DNA of 64,000 nucleotides from NCBI GenBank assembly GCA_965240325.2, contig OZ251224.1, positions 310,001 through 374,000 of the forward strand, written 5' to 3'. The notes beneath the pieces were generated by a model. It was not told where the DNA came from. It saw only the letters and a program-made list of their open reading frames with translations, and did no database searches. Source of the DNA: Rebecca billardiae RCC1528. Taxonomy: Eukaryota > Haptophyta. Positions 37,697-48,383 of the stretch are shown in pieces. Each line of letters starts with the position of its first letter. Position 1 is the stretch's first letter. Both the position numbers and the translations under genes were made by a program.

Positions 37697-39490
37697 GGCC
37701 CGCGGTGCAGGGCGGAGCGCGCAGCGTGGAGCCCGCTCCGTGGGCCCTAACCACGTTTCAAAAAGATCTTTGATCAAGAAAAAAGGGACGGGGGACGATT
37801 TCCAGGGCTGGAGGACACCGAGTTTCGAATTTTGAGACCGCACAGAGGTATCCATTCGGAGACAAAAGGTCGCGCCCACGACAAGTTCATAAGTAAAGTG
37901 GGAGTGACGCCCGTCCAAAAAACTTTACGCCCTTTAGGATCCCTCACGTAACGAACCGTTACAAGCGATTTTTTCCAACCAATGAGATTGCCGCAAGGTG
38001 AAGGTCAAGGAGGCGACGACGTATCAGCCGTTTGCCCGGCCGGTGGCCCGCGCACGAACCGTCACAATCCCGCGCACCTGCAAAAATGCGCTGAAAAATG
38101 AGCCGTCGACGCCGCGCCCCTGAAGCGTCACCAACTCGCGAAGCCGGCGAAGCTCAAAGCGGGGGGCTGCCCAGACCATCGGTGTGGACGACCGCGCGGA
38201 GCGCGCGCCGCGCGCGCGGAACGCGCGCGGCCGCGGGCGCCTCCCGCGCGGGCGGCGTACGCACGCCCGCGCGCCCGCCCGCGCGCGCGTCCGCGTTTGC
38301 GGGCGCGCGCGGATCAGCCATCAGGCTTCCGTGTCGGGGCGTTGCGTCCGACATGCGCCATATCGTGCCATGTCGTGGCGTGCGCATGTGCGTACTCTCG
38401 GTGGGGTGGTGCGCGGGCGGCGGCGCTCTCCTGATTTCTACCCCGCGCCCGTGTCGCTGTGCGTGCGCGCTGCGTCGCGCAGGCACGCAAGTGCGCGGGA
38501 GCCATCGGCGTGCTCGCGACGACGGCCGGCCGACGGCCGGCATCCGGCCGGATGGAGACAGAGCAGACAATTGACAGGCAGGTACTCGCGTGGAGGCGCT
38601 GGGCGCTGAGCCGGCGAAGCGCGACGCCGAGCTCGACGCGTGCGCGCAGAGGCGCTGGGCGCCGACCTGGCGAAGCGAGACGCCGAGCTCGACGCGCTGC
38701 GCGCGCGGTACGCCGGACGCGCTGGGCGGTCGCGCTGCCCTAGTGTCGACGCCCTGCAGCAGCTCGAGCAGGTGTGGACGGCCCTCGAGGCGACCGTGGG
38801 CGAGCGCGCGCGGCTCAGCCTGCCGCTGGCCGCCGCCGTCCTCGAGGCCGACGTGGCGGAGCAGGCGGCGGGCGAGCACGGCGGCGCGGTGTGGAGCAAG
38901 CGCACGCACGCACCGCCGCCTTGGTTGGGCGCCAGGGCGGCGGGCGCGACACGCCACTCACCTCGTTCCACCCCGAGCTCCACTCGGTCTGCGCGTGGCT
39001 GCGCAGCGCGGGCGGGCAGCAGTGGCGCGCGCTGTCGCTCTGCCGGCACGAGGCGCGCCGGCTGAGCGACCAGCGGCCCTTCGTCGAGCGCATGGCGCAG
39101 CGCGAGCACCTCAAGCAGGTGCGCCCGCACACGCGCGCACGCGCCGGCCCGCGCCGCGCGGCGCCTCTCGCCCTGCCGGGCCTGCGCGCGCCGCCCCGCT
39201 TCCACGTGCGGCCCGTCCGCGCCTCTCGCCCTGCGCGCGCGCCGCCCCGCTTCCCCGCGCGGCCCGAGTCCCGGCTGGTGTCCCATGCCACCCTTGGCCG
39301 TGCGCGCCCGCATACCGTCCGCGCCGAGTCCGAGACGGGTCTGTCCGTGACTCTCACTCTCATCGGAGTGGCTGAACTGTCTTTCTGACTGACTGACGGA
39401 CTCGTCAGTCTCACTTCTCAACCACTGATTAATGCGCCGTGGGCCCCCAACTGCGTTGGTTCTACGAAAAAGACCCGTTGCACGCGTGAG
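37695..39490 (+). mobile_element. dispersed gene-fragment-carrying element, copy 2
   Basis: The left end ATGGCCCGCGGTGCAGG and the following 150 bp match 55981 onward closely and 26170 (minus strand) more distantly. The right end matches the GTGGCTGAACTGTCTTTC block and the AACTGCGTTGGTTCTACG terminus of copy 3; its terminal hairpin is degraded (about 39470-39490). It lacks the nested insertion found in copy 3. No transposase. Confidence 0.78.
38588..39118 (+). pseudogene. coiled-coil gene fragment inside element copy 2
   Basis: Two tandem versions of EALGA-[ED]-[PL]-AKRDAELDA are followed by VDALQQLEQVWTALEATVGE, a helix to EHGGAV, then LTSFHPELHSVCAWLR and RRLSDQRPFVERMAQREHLKQ. A 2-base insertion relative to copy 3 near 38890 (GGTGTGGAGC) shifts the frame. 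The unit ends at a GTGCGCCC that looks like a splice donor. The parent gene is unknown. Confidence 0.6.
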
Positions 39491-40280
39491 CGCCGAAAAA
39501 ACGACACTTTGGCAGTGATAGTCATCACGGATCACCGTCGCCGCATCGTGGGCATGCCGCTGCCGCCGCCGGCGGCGGCAGCGGGAGCGTGGCAGCAGAT
39601 CTACCACCTTCCGCGTTACGCGCTGCGTCGTGCGCGCCAGGTGGCAGGTTTCCCAGGTCCGCCGTGCGGAAGGCAGCGTGAGCGGTCGGCGAGCGCACGG
39701 AGGTGAGAAGTAAGCGCGCATCGTGAGAGCTTCAGCAGCTTGCCCACGCGCTTCACGAAGGCGGTGTGGTTGCGTGCGCACGCCTTCTGTACCCGACACG
39801 CGATCAAAGCGTGAGCCACTCCCTAGGTCTTGCCTGCGCATCGCGGGCCGCGCCTCGTGGCTCGTCTCCTGAATCCTCGTTCATTCACGAGGACGGGGCG
39901 GAGGACAGCACGTGTATCCGTGTACGCGCTCGCGGCCGATGGCGGCTCCCCGCGTCGAGAGCCGTTTGGCTGGAGCCGCATCCAAGGGCATATATCGTCA
40001 CGGCCCCACCCGATGCTGACGCTGAGGTGGCGTGCTTGCCGAAGGTAGCCGCATTGGCTGATCTCTCAGTCTCTGCCTTTGGGCACTACAAGTAGGGGCG
40101 GACCTACGGCCCGCCATATCATCTGCTGCTGTCATCCGGGCCGCCGTGGAAGACGGTCATAGACGGTCATCAGTCCGGCGGGCCAGGCGACAATTGGATC
40201 ATGATCAATATCAGTGATGTCTTATGATGACGGCTGATGCCGCGCGGCGCGCGCGCGGCGTGGCGCGTAGCGCTAGTTAG
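39491..40280. other. intergenic, no gene seen
   Basis: About 790 bp between element copy 2 and the 3' end of NOP58. Short overlapping frames only. A duplicated AGACGGTCAT lies at 40151-40170. Confidence 0.5.
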
Positions 40281-42247
40281 TTAGTCGGCGGCCTTCTTCG
40301 CCTTTTTGGCCTTCTTCTTCTCGGCCGCCTCGTCGCCGTCGGCGTCGCGGTCCTTCTTCTTCTTCTTCTTGACCGCGCCATCCGCCTCCGCCGCCTCCGC
40401 CTCCTTCTTCGCCTTCTTGGCCGCCTTCTTGGCGGCCTTCTCCGCATCGGCGTCCGCTGCGGGCCCCGCGCCGAGCGTGCTGTCGCCCGCCGGGTTGAAG
40501 CCCGGCTTGGGCACAGCGGGCGCGGTGTACACGTCCACCGGCTTGGGCCTCGCGCCGCCCTGCTTGGGCGCGCCCGACACGTCGGCTCTGCCCTCGAGCT
40601 GGCGCATCCGCTCCTCCACCTTCTGCCGCGACTCGATGCCGATGCTCACCTGGTCGCTCTCACTCAGCGCGTCCACGCGGCATGAGAGCGCGCACTTGGC
40701 CGCGAGGATGCGCGAGATCTGCGCGCGCGCGCGGCGGGAGCGCGGGCGGCGGGCGGCAGGGTGGGCGGTGGGCGGCGCGCGGGGCCGCCGCCGCGCGCGC
40801 GGCGGCTCGGGGCGGCTCGGCCGCGCCAGCCGCCGCCGTCGGCGCAGTCCGCACCCGCCGAGCTGTGCGCGCGCCGCGGCGCGCTGCGCGGCGCACCTTG
40901 CCCTTGTGCTTGGGCTGCGCCTGGCCCACGAGCGAGGCGTGGTAGATGAGGCCGTACTTGGGCGTCTCGTGCTTCGTCTTGAGCGCGCGGAAGAGCGCCT
41001 TCTCCGCGCCCAGGATCTGCACCGTCGATGCCGGGTGCTTGGCGAGGTTGAGCAGGCTGCCCGCGTGCGCGATCAGCCGCGCGCCCACCAGCTCGCCCAC
41101 CATCACCGTCAGGTTGGGCGCGATCGCCTGCATGCGGTGCTTGAGGTAGTTGAAGAGCTGCGCGCGGTACTCGCCCAGCTCGACGACCTGCTCGCACAGC
41201 AGCAGGATGTTGCGCAGGTCCTCCGACGAGATCTCCGTGCCCATCGAGATCTCCGCCGCGTCCTTCACCTCGGACTCGAGCTCCTCGGCGAGCACGTCCG
41301 AGAAGTCGGTCGACTTGCACGAGGTGCGGAAGCCCATGCGCTGCACCGTCTTGGCGTACATCAGGTTGTCCGGCACGATCTTCATCATCTCGGGGAAGTG
41401 CCAGCCGTACCACTCCTTCAGCCGCATCGCGTACGTGTTCAGCTCCTTGTCCAGGTCGTCGAGCAGCCCTGCGCGCGCGCGCGCGCGCACGTCCGGTGCC
41501 GAGCGCGGGCGAGCACAGCTGAGCACTCGGCGCGGCGGCGGCGGCGGCGGCGGCGGCGCGCGCTCGGGCTCGCGCATGCGCGGGCGCGCGCGGGCGCACC
41601 GATCGCCTGCACGATCATCGTGTCCACCTTATCCGGGCTGAACTTGAGCTTGTACCGCGAGAGCCCGTGCGCGAGGCCGAGCTGCATCGACTTTGTGTGC
41701 TCGCCCGTCTCGAGGAAGCTCTCGGCGTGTAACCGGATGCCGCGCAGCAGCTCGGCCACGGACGCGTCGTACACGCAGTTGATCGAGAGCTTCTCCTTGA
41801 TCGATGCGCCGAGCTTCGCGTCCGCCACGCCCACAGTATCCTCGCACTTCTTCAAGAGCTTCTTCAGCGTCTTGCCCACCTTGCCCTCGCTCACCGCCGC
41901 CGCGGCCGCGACCGCCTCGGTCGAGTCCTCAAACTTGACAAACTTCTTGAGCGACACGCTGCGGGGCGAGGCGGCGCGCGCGGGCGGGCGCGCGGGCGCG
42001 CGCGCGGCGACGGCGCGCCGGTCAGCGCAGCGCTCGCTGGGCAGACGCCCGCGGCGGGACCTGCCCTCGTGCTCGCAGGATCCACCAGCGAGGCCGCTCG
42101 GCGCAGCGCGGCCCCACGCGCGCACATTTGTTGCGCCTGCTCCCCGCTGGCGAAGGACTTGTGCAGGTCGTCCACGTTGCGCACCTTGGACTCGTCGAGC
42201 ACCTCGAAGAGGGCGAGCCCCCCCGATGTCTCGAAGAGCACCAGCAT
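40281..42247 (-). CDS. NOP58: NOP58 box C/D snoRNP core protein (exons 42247-42126, 41958-41600, 41468-40897, 40718-40281)
   Basis: A predicted 496-residue protein in four exons, the usual length for the family. Introns of 167, 131 and 178 bp all start GTGCGC and end GCAG. Each junction restores a conserved stretch: [31 protein letters not shown] and [15 protein letters not shown]. The N-terminal domain starts [14 protein letters not shown]. The coiled-coil region contains [11 protein letters not shown]. The NOP domain (about residues 240-400) contains [24 protein letters not shown] Lys-rich KKX tail closes it. NOP58 pairs with NOP56 and fibrillarin in box C/D snoRNPs, which 2'-O-methylate rRNA in the nucleolus. 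A stretch of GC dinucleotides fills intron 2. It lies upstream of, and on the same strand as, none of its known partners, but its neighbour NSUN5 also modifies rRNA. Confidence 0.96.
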
Positions 42248-42603
42248 GGCTGGCGCCTTGCGCGCGCACGCGAGGCGCGCTGTGGACTGGCTGCGTCCTC
42301 GACGACGAGATCTACGCCCGACAACAGGGCACGATCCACGATGGCGGTCTCAAACCCAGATTTCGTCGTTTCTTCACCACCCGTGCGTCCGGATTCCGAG
42401 ACGGGCTGCTTGTTCCGGCCGGCGAGCGGAGTCGCTCACCTGAGCCTCACGCTGACCAAGGAACCTCAACCTGCCCCTCCCTCGGCCACGGCCCCCTCCA
42501 ACAGATCATAGAACCAGCTGGCATTCTCCGCCCCCGGCGGCGGAGGGCACCACGAGCGGTGCGCCGAATGCGCGGTGCCTTTGCCAGTCTCGCACAGGCC
42601 GGA
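42248..42603 (-). promoter_or_regulatory. gap between NSUN5 3' end and NOP58 5' end
   Basis: 356 bp upstream of NOP58. No TATA box is evident; it should include the NOP58 promoter and the NSUN5 terminator. Confidence 0.35.
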
Positions 42604-44022
42604 TCAGAACAGCCGCCCGCCCTTTGAACGCAGCAGCGCCGCGCGCAGCTGCATCGAGCCGCTCGCGCGCCGACGCCGGCCACTCACCGGCGGACCGCGC
42701 GCGACGACGCGGAGCGCACGACCCCCGGCGCCATGCGCGTCGGCGGCGGCCGTGGCCGCGGCGTGCCCAACCGCCCGCTCCGAGCGCTCGAAGCGCGCGA
42801 CGAAGAAGCCGTTGGTGCCGTCCTCCGGCAGGCAGCGCACGCACAGCGCGCACTGCTCCGCGCTCAGACCGACGCCGGCGCTCTGCTCGCCGCGCCGGGG
42901 CCACGTCGGCAGCGCGTCTGCGAGGCGCCAGCCGGCGGGCGCTGCCTGGCGCAGCGCGCCGTCCACGACCGCCTCGTTCTCCGCGTGGTGCACCGAGCAC
43001 GTCGAGTACACGACGACGCGCGCCGACGGGAATCTGAGCGCGTGCGTCAGCAGCCGCAGCTGGACGGCCGAGAGCGCCGCCAGCCGGCCGTCGGCGCGCT
43101 CCGCGTCCGCGCGCGCGCCGTGGCCGTCGGGCGGCGCGCTCGCCTCGACGCGGCCGACGATGCCGCTGCCCGAGCACGACGGATCGACGAGCAGCGCGCG
43201 CACGCCCTTCCACTCGAGCGGGCGCGTGCCGAGGAAGTCCTCGCCGTGCACGCGGACGATGGGGCCGGCGGCCGCCTCGCCCACCCTGCGCTCGAGGAGC
43301 GCCGCCCGGCGCGCGTCGCGCTCCCACGCGTGCACGCGCCCGGCGGCACCGACCGCGGCGGCGAGCTGCGTCGTCTTGTTGCCCGGCGCGGCGCACGCGT
43401 CGATGCACGCCCAGCCCGCCCGCGCCCCGAGCGCCACGACGGGCATGCACGACGCCTTGTCCTGCAGGATGAGCGCGCCGCTGCACACGAGCGGGTGCGC
43501 GTGCACGTCCGTGCCCGGCGGCAGCGCGAGCAGCGCGGGCACGTGCGGGTCGCGCGCGACGGTGTGCCCGGCGTCGCGCAGCTCGCGCTCGACCGCGTCG
43601 ACCGACGCCTTGAGCGTGTTCACGCGCGCGTACCGCGGCAGCGCGGGCGCGGCGGCCGCCTGTGCGAGCGGCCCGGCGCTCGCAAACGCCTCGCGCAGCG
43701 CGGCGCGGCGCGAGAGCACGCTCGACATGGCCGCGCGCACCTCCGGCGCGCAGCGCCCTGCGCGACGTCTGAGGCCTTGGCCGAGGAGCAGGTCGTACGC
43801 GAAGAGCCGCGTCGCGGCGCGCGCGAGCTCGCCGGGCGCGATCGCGCATCCGGCCGCGTCCGTCACACCGTCGATCAGCGCCTGGTGCCGCAGCGTCTCG
43901 TGCACGAGCTTGAAGACCACGCGCTTCTGCTGCACGCGCGGGTCGAGGCACAGGCTCTTGGCCGAGCCACGGCGCTGGGCGACGCGCGCGAGGATGCGGG
44001 CAGCCGTCTGATACGGCTCCAT
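42604..44022 (-). CDS. NSUN5: NSUN5/Rcm1-type rRNA m5C methyltransferase
   Basis: A 472-residue intronless protein. The ATG at 44022 is chosen because the frame upstream begins with GTG. An N-terminal helical domain (about 1-120) leads to VNTLKASVDAVE. The Rossmann-type methyltransferase domain follows: DACAAPGNKTTQLAA (S-adenosylmethionine loop), LLVDPSCSGSGIVGR with C283, and VVYSTCSVHHAENE with C342. These are the two cysteines of RNA m5C methyltransferases. PSCSGSG is the NSUN5/Rcm1 subfamily form. These enzymes methylate one cytosine of the large-subunit rRNA in the nucleolus. A KGGRLF tail ends it. It shares a 306-bp divergent promoter with the TPR gene. Confidence 0.93.
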   Translation of the reverse strand: MEPYQTAARILARVAQRRGSAKSLCLDPRVQQKRVVFKLVHETLRHQALIDGVTDAAGCAIAPGELARAATRLFAYDLLLGQGLRRRAGRCAPEVRAAMSSVLSRRAALREAFASAGPLAQAAAAPALPRYARVNTLKASVDAVERELRDAGHTVARDPHVPALLALPPGTDVHAHPLVCSGALILQDKASCMPVVALGARAGWACIDACAAPGNKTTQLAAAVGAAGRVHAWERDARRAALLERRVGEAAAGPIVRVHGEDFLGTRPLEWKGVRALLVDPSCSGSGIVGRVEASAPPDGHGARADAERADGRLAALSAVQLRLLTHALRFPSARVVVYSTCSVHHAENEAVVDGALRQAAPAGWRLADALPTWPRRGEQSAGVGLSAEQCALCVRCLPEDGTNGFFVARFERSERAVGHAAATAAADAHGAGGRALRVVARGPPVSGRRRRASGSMQLRAALLRSKGGRLF

Positions 44023-44328
44023 GCTCTCCCTCACAAGCCTTTTTATGAGTGGAGGCTGCGGGCGACGTCAGCCATGCTGGCGACGTAAATCGAGGGACGA
44101 GGCCGCAACTCGCGAGCGCGAAGTGCCGAAGTCCACGACCAGCGAGCAAGGTCGCGGGTAAAACGCGCTTGCATTTTTACCCAGTGTCGTAACCGTGTGA
44201 AAGTTGAAAGTGGCCGTCCTGGCGTCCTCGCAAGGTCGGCGCTCGGCCGCTCGCTCGTCTGGGCACGAAGCTTTCCCCGGCCCGGGCGGCGGTCGGCAGG
44301 GCGGGCGACGCACCCGCCGGACGGCGAG
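44023..44328. promoter_or_regulatory. bidirectional promoter, NSUN5 / TPR gene
   Basis: 306 bp between divergent ATGs; a CTTTTTATGAGTGG patch lies at 44038-44051. No firm core promoter element. Confidence 0.4.
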
Positions 44329-45897
44329 ATGATGGACCCTTCCACCCCGCTGGGCGAGATGATGCAGATGGCGATGAAGAAGAAGTCGCACGACCTCAAG
44401 CAGGAGCGGCTGGGCTTCGAGAGCAGCCCGGCCTTCTACCGCAACTCGCTGTACATGTACCAGGAGCTGGCCGCGCAGCGCGCGCTGCCGTTCGAGCAGC
44501 GGCTCGAAGCGGCGGAGAAGTTCAAGAAGCGCGGGAACGACGCGTACGCGGCGGGCAAGTACGACGATGCGTGCAAGGACTACGAGCGCGCGCTCGGCGT
44601 CGTGCGCTACTACGAGTGCACCGACCCCAACTGGCAGCACAACGGCTACAAGGACGAGACCCTCAAGCAGATGTGCCTGCGCGGCGAGACGACGGAGGAC
44701 GCGGCGCGTGTCGACGCGCTGCTGCTGTCGTGCTACCTCAACATCGCCCAGTCGCGCCTCCTGCAGAAGGAGAGCTACGACGAGGCCGTCGCCGCGTGCA
44801 ACGAAGCGCTCAAGCTCGATCCGCCGCTGGTGGCGCAGGCCAAGGCGCTGTACCGCCGCGCGCGTGCACGGTCGGAGCCGCTCTCGGCGGGCTCGACGGA
44901 GGTGGAGATGGCGGTACAGGACCTGGTGCGCGCGGCGAAGATCGCCCCGGCCGACGTCCACATCCGGCGCGAGCTCCTGCGCCTGCGCGAGGACGCGCGC
45001 GCGCAGCGGCTGAAGGACAAGGAGACCTTTGACGGCCTCTTCGAGCGCGGCGAGGTGTACGCGCCCGCCAGCGCGGAGGAGGAGGAGCGCACGGAGAAGG
45101 AGCGGGCGGCGCAGGAGCAGCGCGCCTCGCGCGACGAGCTCGCCGCGATCGAGGGCGTCATCCGCAAGTACGAGCGCGAGGGCCGGCACGAGGACGCCGC
45201 GCGGCTGCGCACGGAGGTGGAGCGCGCCAAGGCCAAGGTGGAGGCGGACAAGCACGCGCCGATGGACTGGCTCCACCCGACCGAGGAGATGGTCAAGGAC
45301 GCGAAGGCGCAGGGGATCGACCTGCACGACCCCCAGGTCGCCGCCTACCTGCAGCGCCTCGAGGACGAGCGCAAGGGCGGCGCCAAGGGCGGCGCCAAGG
45401 GCGGCGCCAAGGGCGGCGCCAAGGGCGGCGATAAGGGTGAGCACGCCGCCGCCTCGAGCGCGGCGGCCGGCGGCGCCAAGGGCACTCGCAGTGCCGCCGC
45501 TGGCCGCCAGAGGCGCAGCCGGAGGCCCGTCCTCTCTGCTGAGGAGAAGAAGCGCCGGCGCTGGCTGCTGAACGTCTCGTTGGCATTCATCGCCATGCAG
45601 GTGATGCCGATCATGGGGTGGGTGTATCGCACCGCCTTTGGCAGCGCCGAGCCCGCGCGTGTGCACGGCAGTGGTGGCGTCGGGCACGCTGCGGGCCGTG
45701 CGCCATTCGAGCAGCCGCAGCGCGTGCCGTCGTACGCGGCCTCGGATCCGCCGCTGCAAAGGCACGCGGCACCGGTGGACGAGGTCTGGGCGGACGACGT
45801 GGCTGCGCAGGACGAGGCTGCGCAGGACGAGCCGCCGGCTGCGCACGAGCCGGTGGTGCACGTGCACGAGGAGCTCTTCCACAAGGAGGAGCTGTGA
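44329..45897 (+). CDS. TPR protein with C-terminal transmembrane segment
   Basis: A 522-residue protein; two adjacent ATGs (44329, 44332) follow a non-ATG open stretch. Tetratricopeptide repeats lie at about residues 60-95 (KKRGNDAYAAGKYDDACKDY), 125-160 (NIAQSRLLQKESYDEAVAAC) and 165-215. Charged helices follow (about 220-345). A (KGGA)n run at about 348-365 is coded by a 12-bp tandem repeat (45377-45430). After a basic stretch (KKRRRW) a hydrophobic segment (LLNVSLAFIAMQVMPIMGWVY) at about 410-433 should cross a membrane, with a roughly 90-residue acidic tail behind it. The TPR arrangement resembles that of chaperone co-factors (FKBP/CYP40 type), but no isomerase domain is present. Probably a membrane-bound co-chaperone or adaptor. 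Confidence 0.82.
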   Translation: MMDPSTPLGEMMQMAMKKKSHDLKQERLGFESSPAFYRNSLYMYQELAAQRALPFEQRLEAAEKFKKRGNDAYAAGKYDDACKDYERALGVVRYYECTDPNWQHNGYKDETLKQMCLRGETTEDAARVDALLLSCYLNIAQSRLLQKESYDEAVAACNEALKLDPPLVAQAKALYRRARARSEPLSAGSTEVEMAVQDLVRAAKIAPADVHIRRELLRLREDARAQRLKDKETFDGLFERGEVYAPASAEEEERTEKERAAQEQRASRDELAAIEGVIRKYEREGRHEDAARLRTEVERAKAKVEADKHAPMDWLHPTEEMVKDAKAQGIDLHDPQVAAYLQRLEDERKGGAKGGAKGGAKGGAKGGDKGEHAAASSAAAGGAKGTRSAAAGRQRRSRRPVLSAEEKKRRRWLLNVSLAFIAMQVMPIMGWVYRTAFGSAEPARVHGSGGVGHAAGRAPFEQPQRVPSYAASDPPLQRHAAPVDEVWADDVAAQDEAAQDEPPAAHEPVVHVHEELFHKEEL

Positions 45898-46561
45898 CGC
45901 ACGCGCCTGCAATTCCCGTACGGGACAGTACTAGTACTTGTACGGCATCGTTGTGGGGCGGGGACACCGGGCCCCGACACTGGCCCCGAGCGGGCCGAGG
46001 CGTGCGCGAGCTGGCTGGAACGCGGCGCATTGGTGCCGCCGTTGGATGCTTCGTCCAGCGGCGTCGACGTTCAAGAGACATGAGACTCGTCGTGATGAGA
46101 CTCTGCGCGCGGACAACATCCCGGGCCCGAGCCGCCGGGCTGGCCGCAGTAGGCGGCTGGCCGGCAGCCCCCCGGGCCGGGCAGCGGTCGTGACCGTCGT
46201 GAGCCCGCTGTGACGCGCCGGCGGCACGCTTGGCACTTTGTCACAGTGCTAGCCAGGGAGCCTACGGCCCTGTCAGCGCTGAGTCGCTGACTGCCTACTC
46301 ATCGAAAAAGGTACCGAGTGTCAGACGTAGCCTTGAAGCTAGGAAACAGCACGCAGGCGACCATCGGCATCAGCACGCGCGCGCGACGATGACGATCCGG
46401 CGAGGATATGATGACGACGATGAAATAAACGCGTCCCGAAAATGTATATATATATATATATATATCATAGCCCACGCGGGCGCACGGGGGCGACAGCCGC
46501 GGCTGCCGCTTGCCGGAGCTGCTCGCCGCTAGGTCGGCGGGCGGCGACATCGACTACGACC
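45898..46561. other. intergenic, no gene seen
   Basis: 664 bp with a TA microsatellite at 46444-46467. No supported gene. Confidence 0.5.
46444..46467. repeat. TA microsatellite
   Basis: About 11 TA units. Confidence 0.9.
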
Positions 46562-46783
46562 TCACCCTCATCCAAGTGCTCCGGAAGGCGCTCGGCCGCG
46601 GCGGCATCTGCCGTCGCCGCCGTGTGCCCCAGGCCGAGGCGGTGCTCCATCCCGGCCCCGCTCCCGTAGGGGGGCAGGGCTGCGGGTGGCGCACTGTCTG
46701 ACCTGGTCGGAAGGCGCGGACGCATTCTATGTGTCTGTTGCACTCTGAGCCTGACGCTTGTCCGATGCTGCCACGTCGTTAAA
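46562..46783 (+). repeat. 222-bp dispersed repeat, copy 2
   Basis: Near-identical to 33147-33368 and in the same orientation. It ends CCACGTCGTTAAA followed by TATATC instead of the CA tract of copy 1. Confidence 0.85.
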
Positions 46784-47141
46784 TATATCATAGTCGCGTA
46801 CGACTACTATCAAAATGCCTCGTCGCTTCTTTTTCGTCATCGTTGTCGTCCAAAAATCTCCATCATCATCAAGAAAACTGAAAAGACCGTTTGGGTACCA
46901 TACCAACTACCAAGGCCCTTGGAAGACCATACTCTGCAAGGGTGCTGAAGAGTTGCTGATGGTGCGCCGAAACAGGCGCACACGGCCAAGCGCAACAGCG
47001 CTGCCGCTTGGCTGCCCCTGCCGGCCGTGAGCGGACGCACTGCATCCCAGGCAGACCAGGCACCGCGCCGCGGGAAGAGGCTGCTGGGCGTGAGTCTCCC
47101 ACCAGCCGCTGCGGCATTCTCCCCCAAGGCACACGGCCCAG
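46784..47141 (+). promoter_or_regulatory. upstream region of FYVE-SYLF gene
   Basis: 358 bp between the repeat copy and the FYVE-SYLF start. No clear core promoter motif. Confidence 0.3.
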
Positions 47142-48383
47142 ATGGCGCAGCAGCCGTCGTACTTCGGCTCGGCTGAGCCTTTCGTGACGTACCCGCCGAC
47201 ACCGTTCGCCGACGCCGAGAACCTGCCATCCCCAGGCCGCTCTTCGACGTCGGGCGCGGCGCCGTCGTACGCAGCGCAAACAGGACCGGCGGGAGCGGCG
47301 GCGGGAGGTGGCGCCGGCGCCGCAGGCGGGTATCGCGCGGAGCCGACGTCGCCGCCCGTGCCGGGTGACCTCGCGTACGAACCGTACCGCGACGGCTCGG
47401 GGCAGCCCACGCCGCAGGCGCTCATGCCCTCGCAGGCGGCGAATGCGAACGCGAGCGCCATCCCGCCGGTCCCGCCGGACTGGGTGCCTGACGACAAGGT
47501 GGTGGGGTGCATGCGGTGCGCGAAGCACTTCACGCTCGTTGTCCGCCGGCACCACTGCCGCATGTGCGGCAAGATCTTCTGCGCCGACTGCTGCTCCAAC
47601 TTCTCGCTGCTGCCGCGCCACTTCAACCGCGCCGACCCGCAGCGCGTGTGCGTGCGCTGCTTCGAGGTGCTGCTGCCGATGCAGCGGCAGCTGATGCTCT
47701 CGGTGAGCAAGGCGGCGCGCGACGGCGACTACCGCCAGCCCACCTTCAACGCGCCGACCACGCGCTCGATGCGCAAGGAGATCGCCAAGGCCGCCGGGAC
47801 GCTCGCCGAGTTCCAGGGGATGCCGGACGCGCGGATCCCGGCGCAGCTGCTGCAGCGCGCCAAGGGCGTCGCATTCATCACGATGCTCAAGGGCGGGTTC
47901 ATCTGGGCGGGGAAGATGGGCACGGGCCTCGTGGTCGCGCGCAACCCGCAGTCGGGCGGCTGGAGCGCGCCCTCCGCCCTCGGCGCGTTCGGCTGCTCCT
48001 TTGGCCTCCAGGCGGGCGGCGAGCTCAACTCGATCGTGCTCGTCCTCAACACAGATGCCGCGCTCGCCGCCTTCTCGGGCACCGGGCACGTGACGATCGG
48101 CGCGGGGCTCAGCATCGCGGTGGGACCGTGGGGGCGCTCGATCGAGGCGGAGGCGGGCGGCGGCGACGCCGGCGCCATCGCGTGCTATTCGTACTGCGCG
48201 GCGAAGGGCGCGTTCGCCGGCGTCGCGGTCGAGGGCAGCTGTGTCTTCTGCCGCGCAGACTTGAATCAGATGTTCTATGGCCGGCCTGTGACGCCCAAGC
48301 AGCTGCTCACTGGCCAGATCCCACCGCCGCGCGCCGCCGGTCCGCTCTACCGCGCGCTCGAGGTGGCGTCCACGCAGGCGTGA
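47142..48383 (+). CDS. FYVE zinc-finger - SYLF (Ysc84-like) lipid-binding protein
   Basis: A 413-residue intronless protein. A Pro/Ala-rich N-terminus (1-110) precedes a FYVE domain at about 112-180: W114 in WVPDD, C123-x2-C126, RRHHCRMCGKIFC, RVCVRC. These are the three FYVE signature blocks for binding phosphatidylinositol 3-phosphate. A SYLF/DUF500 domain follows (about 200-390) with AKGVAFITMLKGGFIWAG, GTGLVVARN, and IGAGLSIAVGPWGR. SYLF binds phosphoinositides and actin in Ysc84/SH3YL1. FYVE-SYLF proteins occur in several protist and plant-like lineages. Expected at endosomes, linking PI3P to actin or membrane traffic. The SH3 domain of the animal relatives is absent. Confidence 0.94.
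   Translation: MAQQPSYFGSAEPFVTYPPTPFADAENLPSPGRSSTSGAAPSYAAQTGPAGAAAGGGAGAAGGYRAEPTSPPVPGDLAYEPYRDGSGQPTPQALMPSQAANANASAIPPVPPDWVPDDKVVGCMRCAKHFTLVVRRHHCRMCGKIFCADCCSNFSLLPRHFNRADPQRVCVRCFEVLLPMQRQLMLSVSKAARDGDYRQPTFNAPTTRSMRKEIAKAAGTLAEFQGMPDARIPAQLLQRAKGVAFITMLKGGFIWAGKMGTGLVVARNPQSGGWSAPSALGAFGCSFGLQAGGELNSIVLVLNTDAALAAFSGTGHVTIGAGLSIAVGPWGRSIEAEAGGGDAGAIACYSYCAAKGAFAGVAVEGSCVFCRADLNQMFYGRPVTPKQLLTGQIPPPRAAGPLYRALEVASTQA

Noticed and set aside
40306-42627. A plus-strand frame of over 770 codons across NOP58
   Set aside because: It is antisense to a well-conserved NOP58 with matching splice junctions.
44068-45912. A long minus-strand frame across the TPR gene
   Set aside because: Low-complexity Leu/Arg/Ala composition, antisense to clear TPR motifs.
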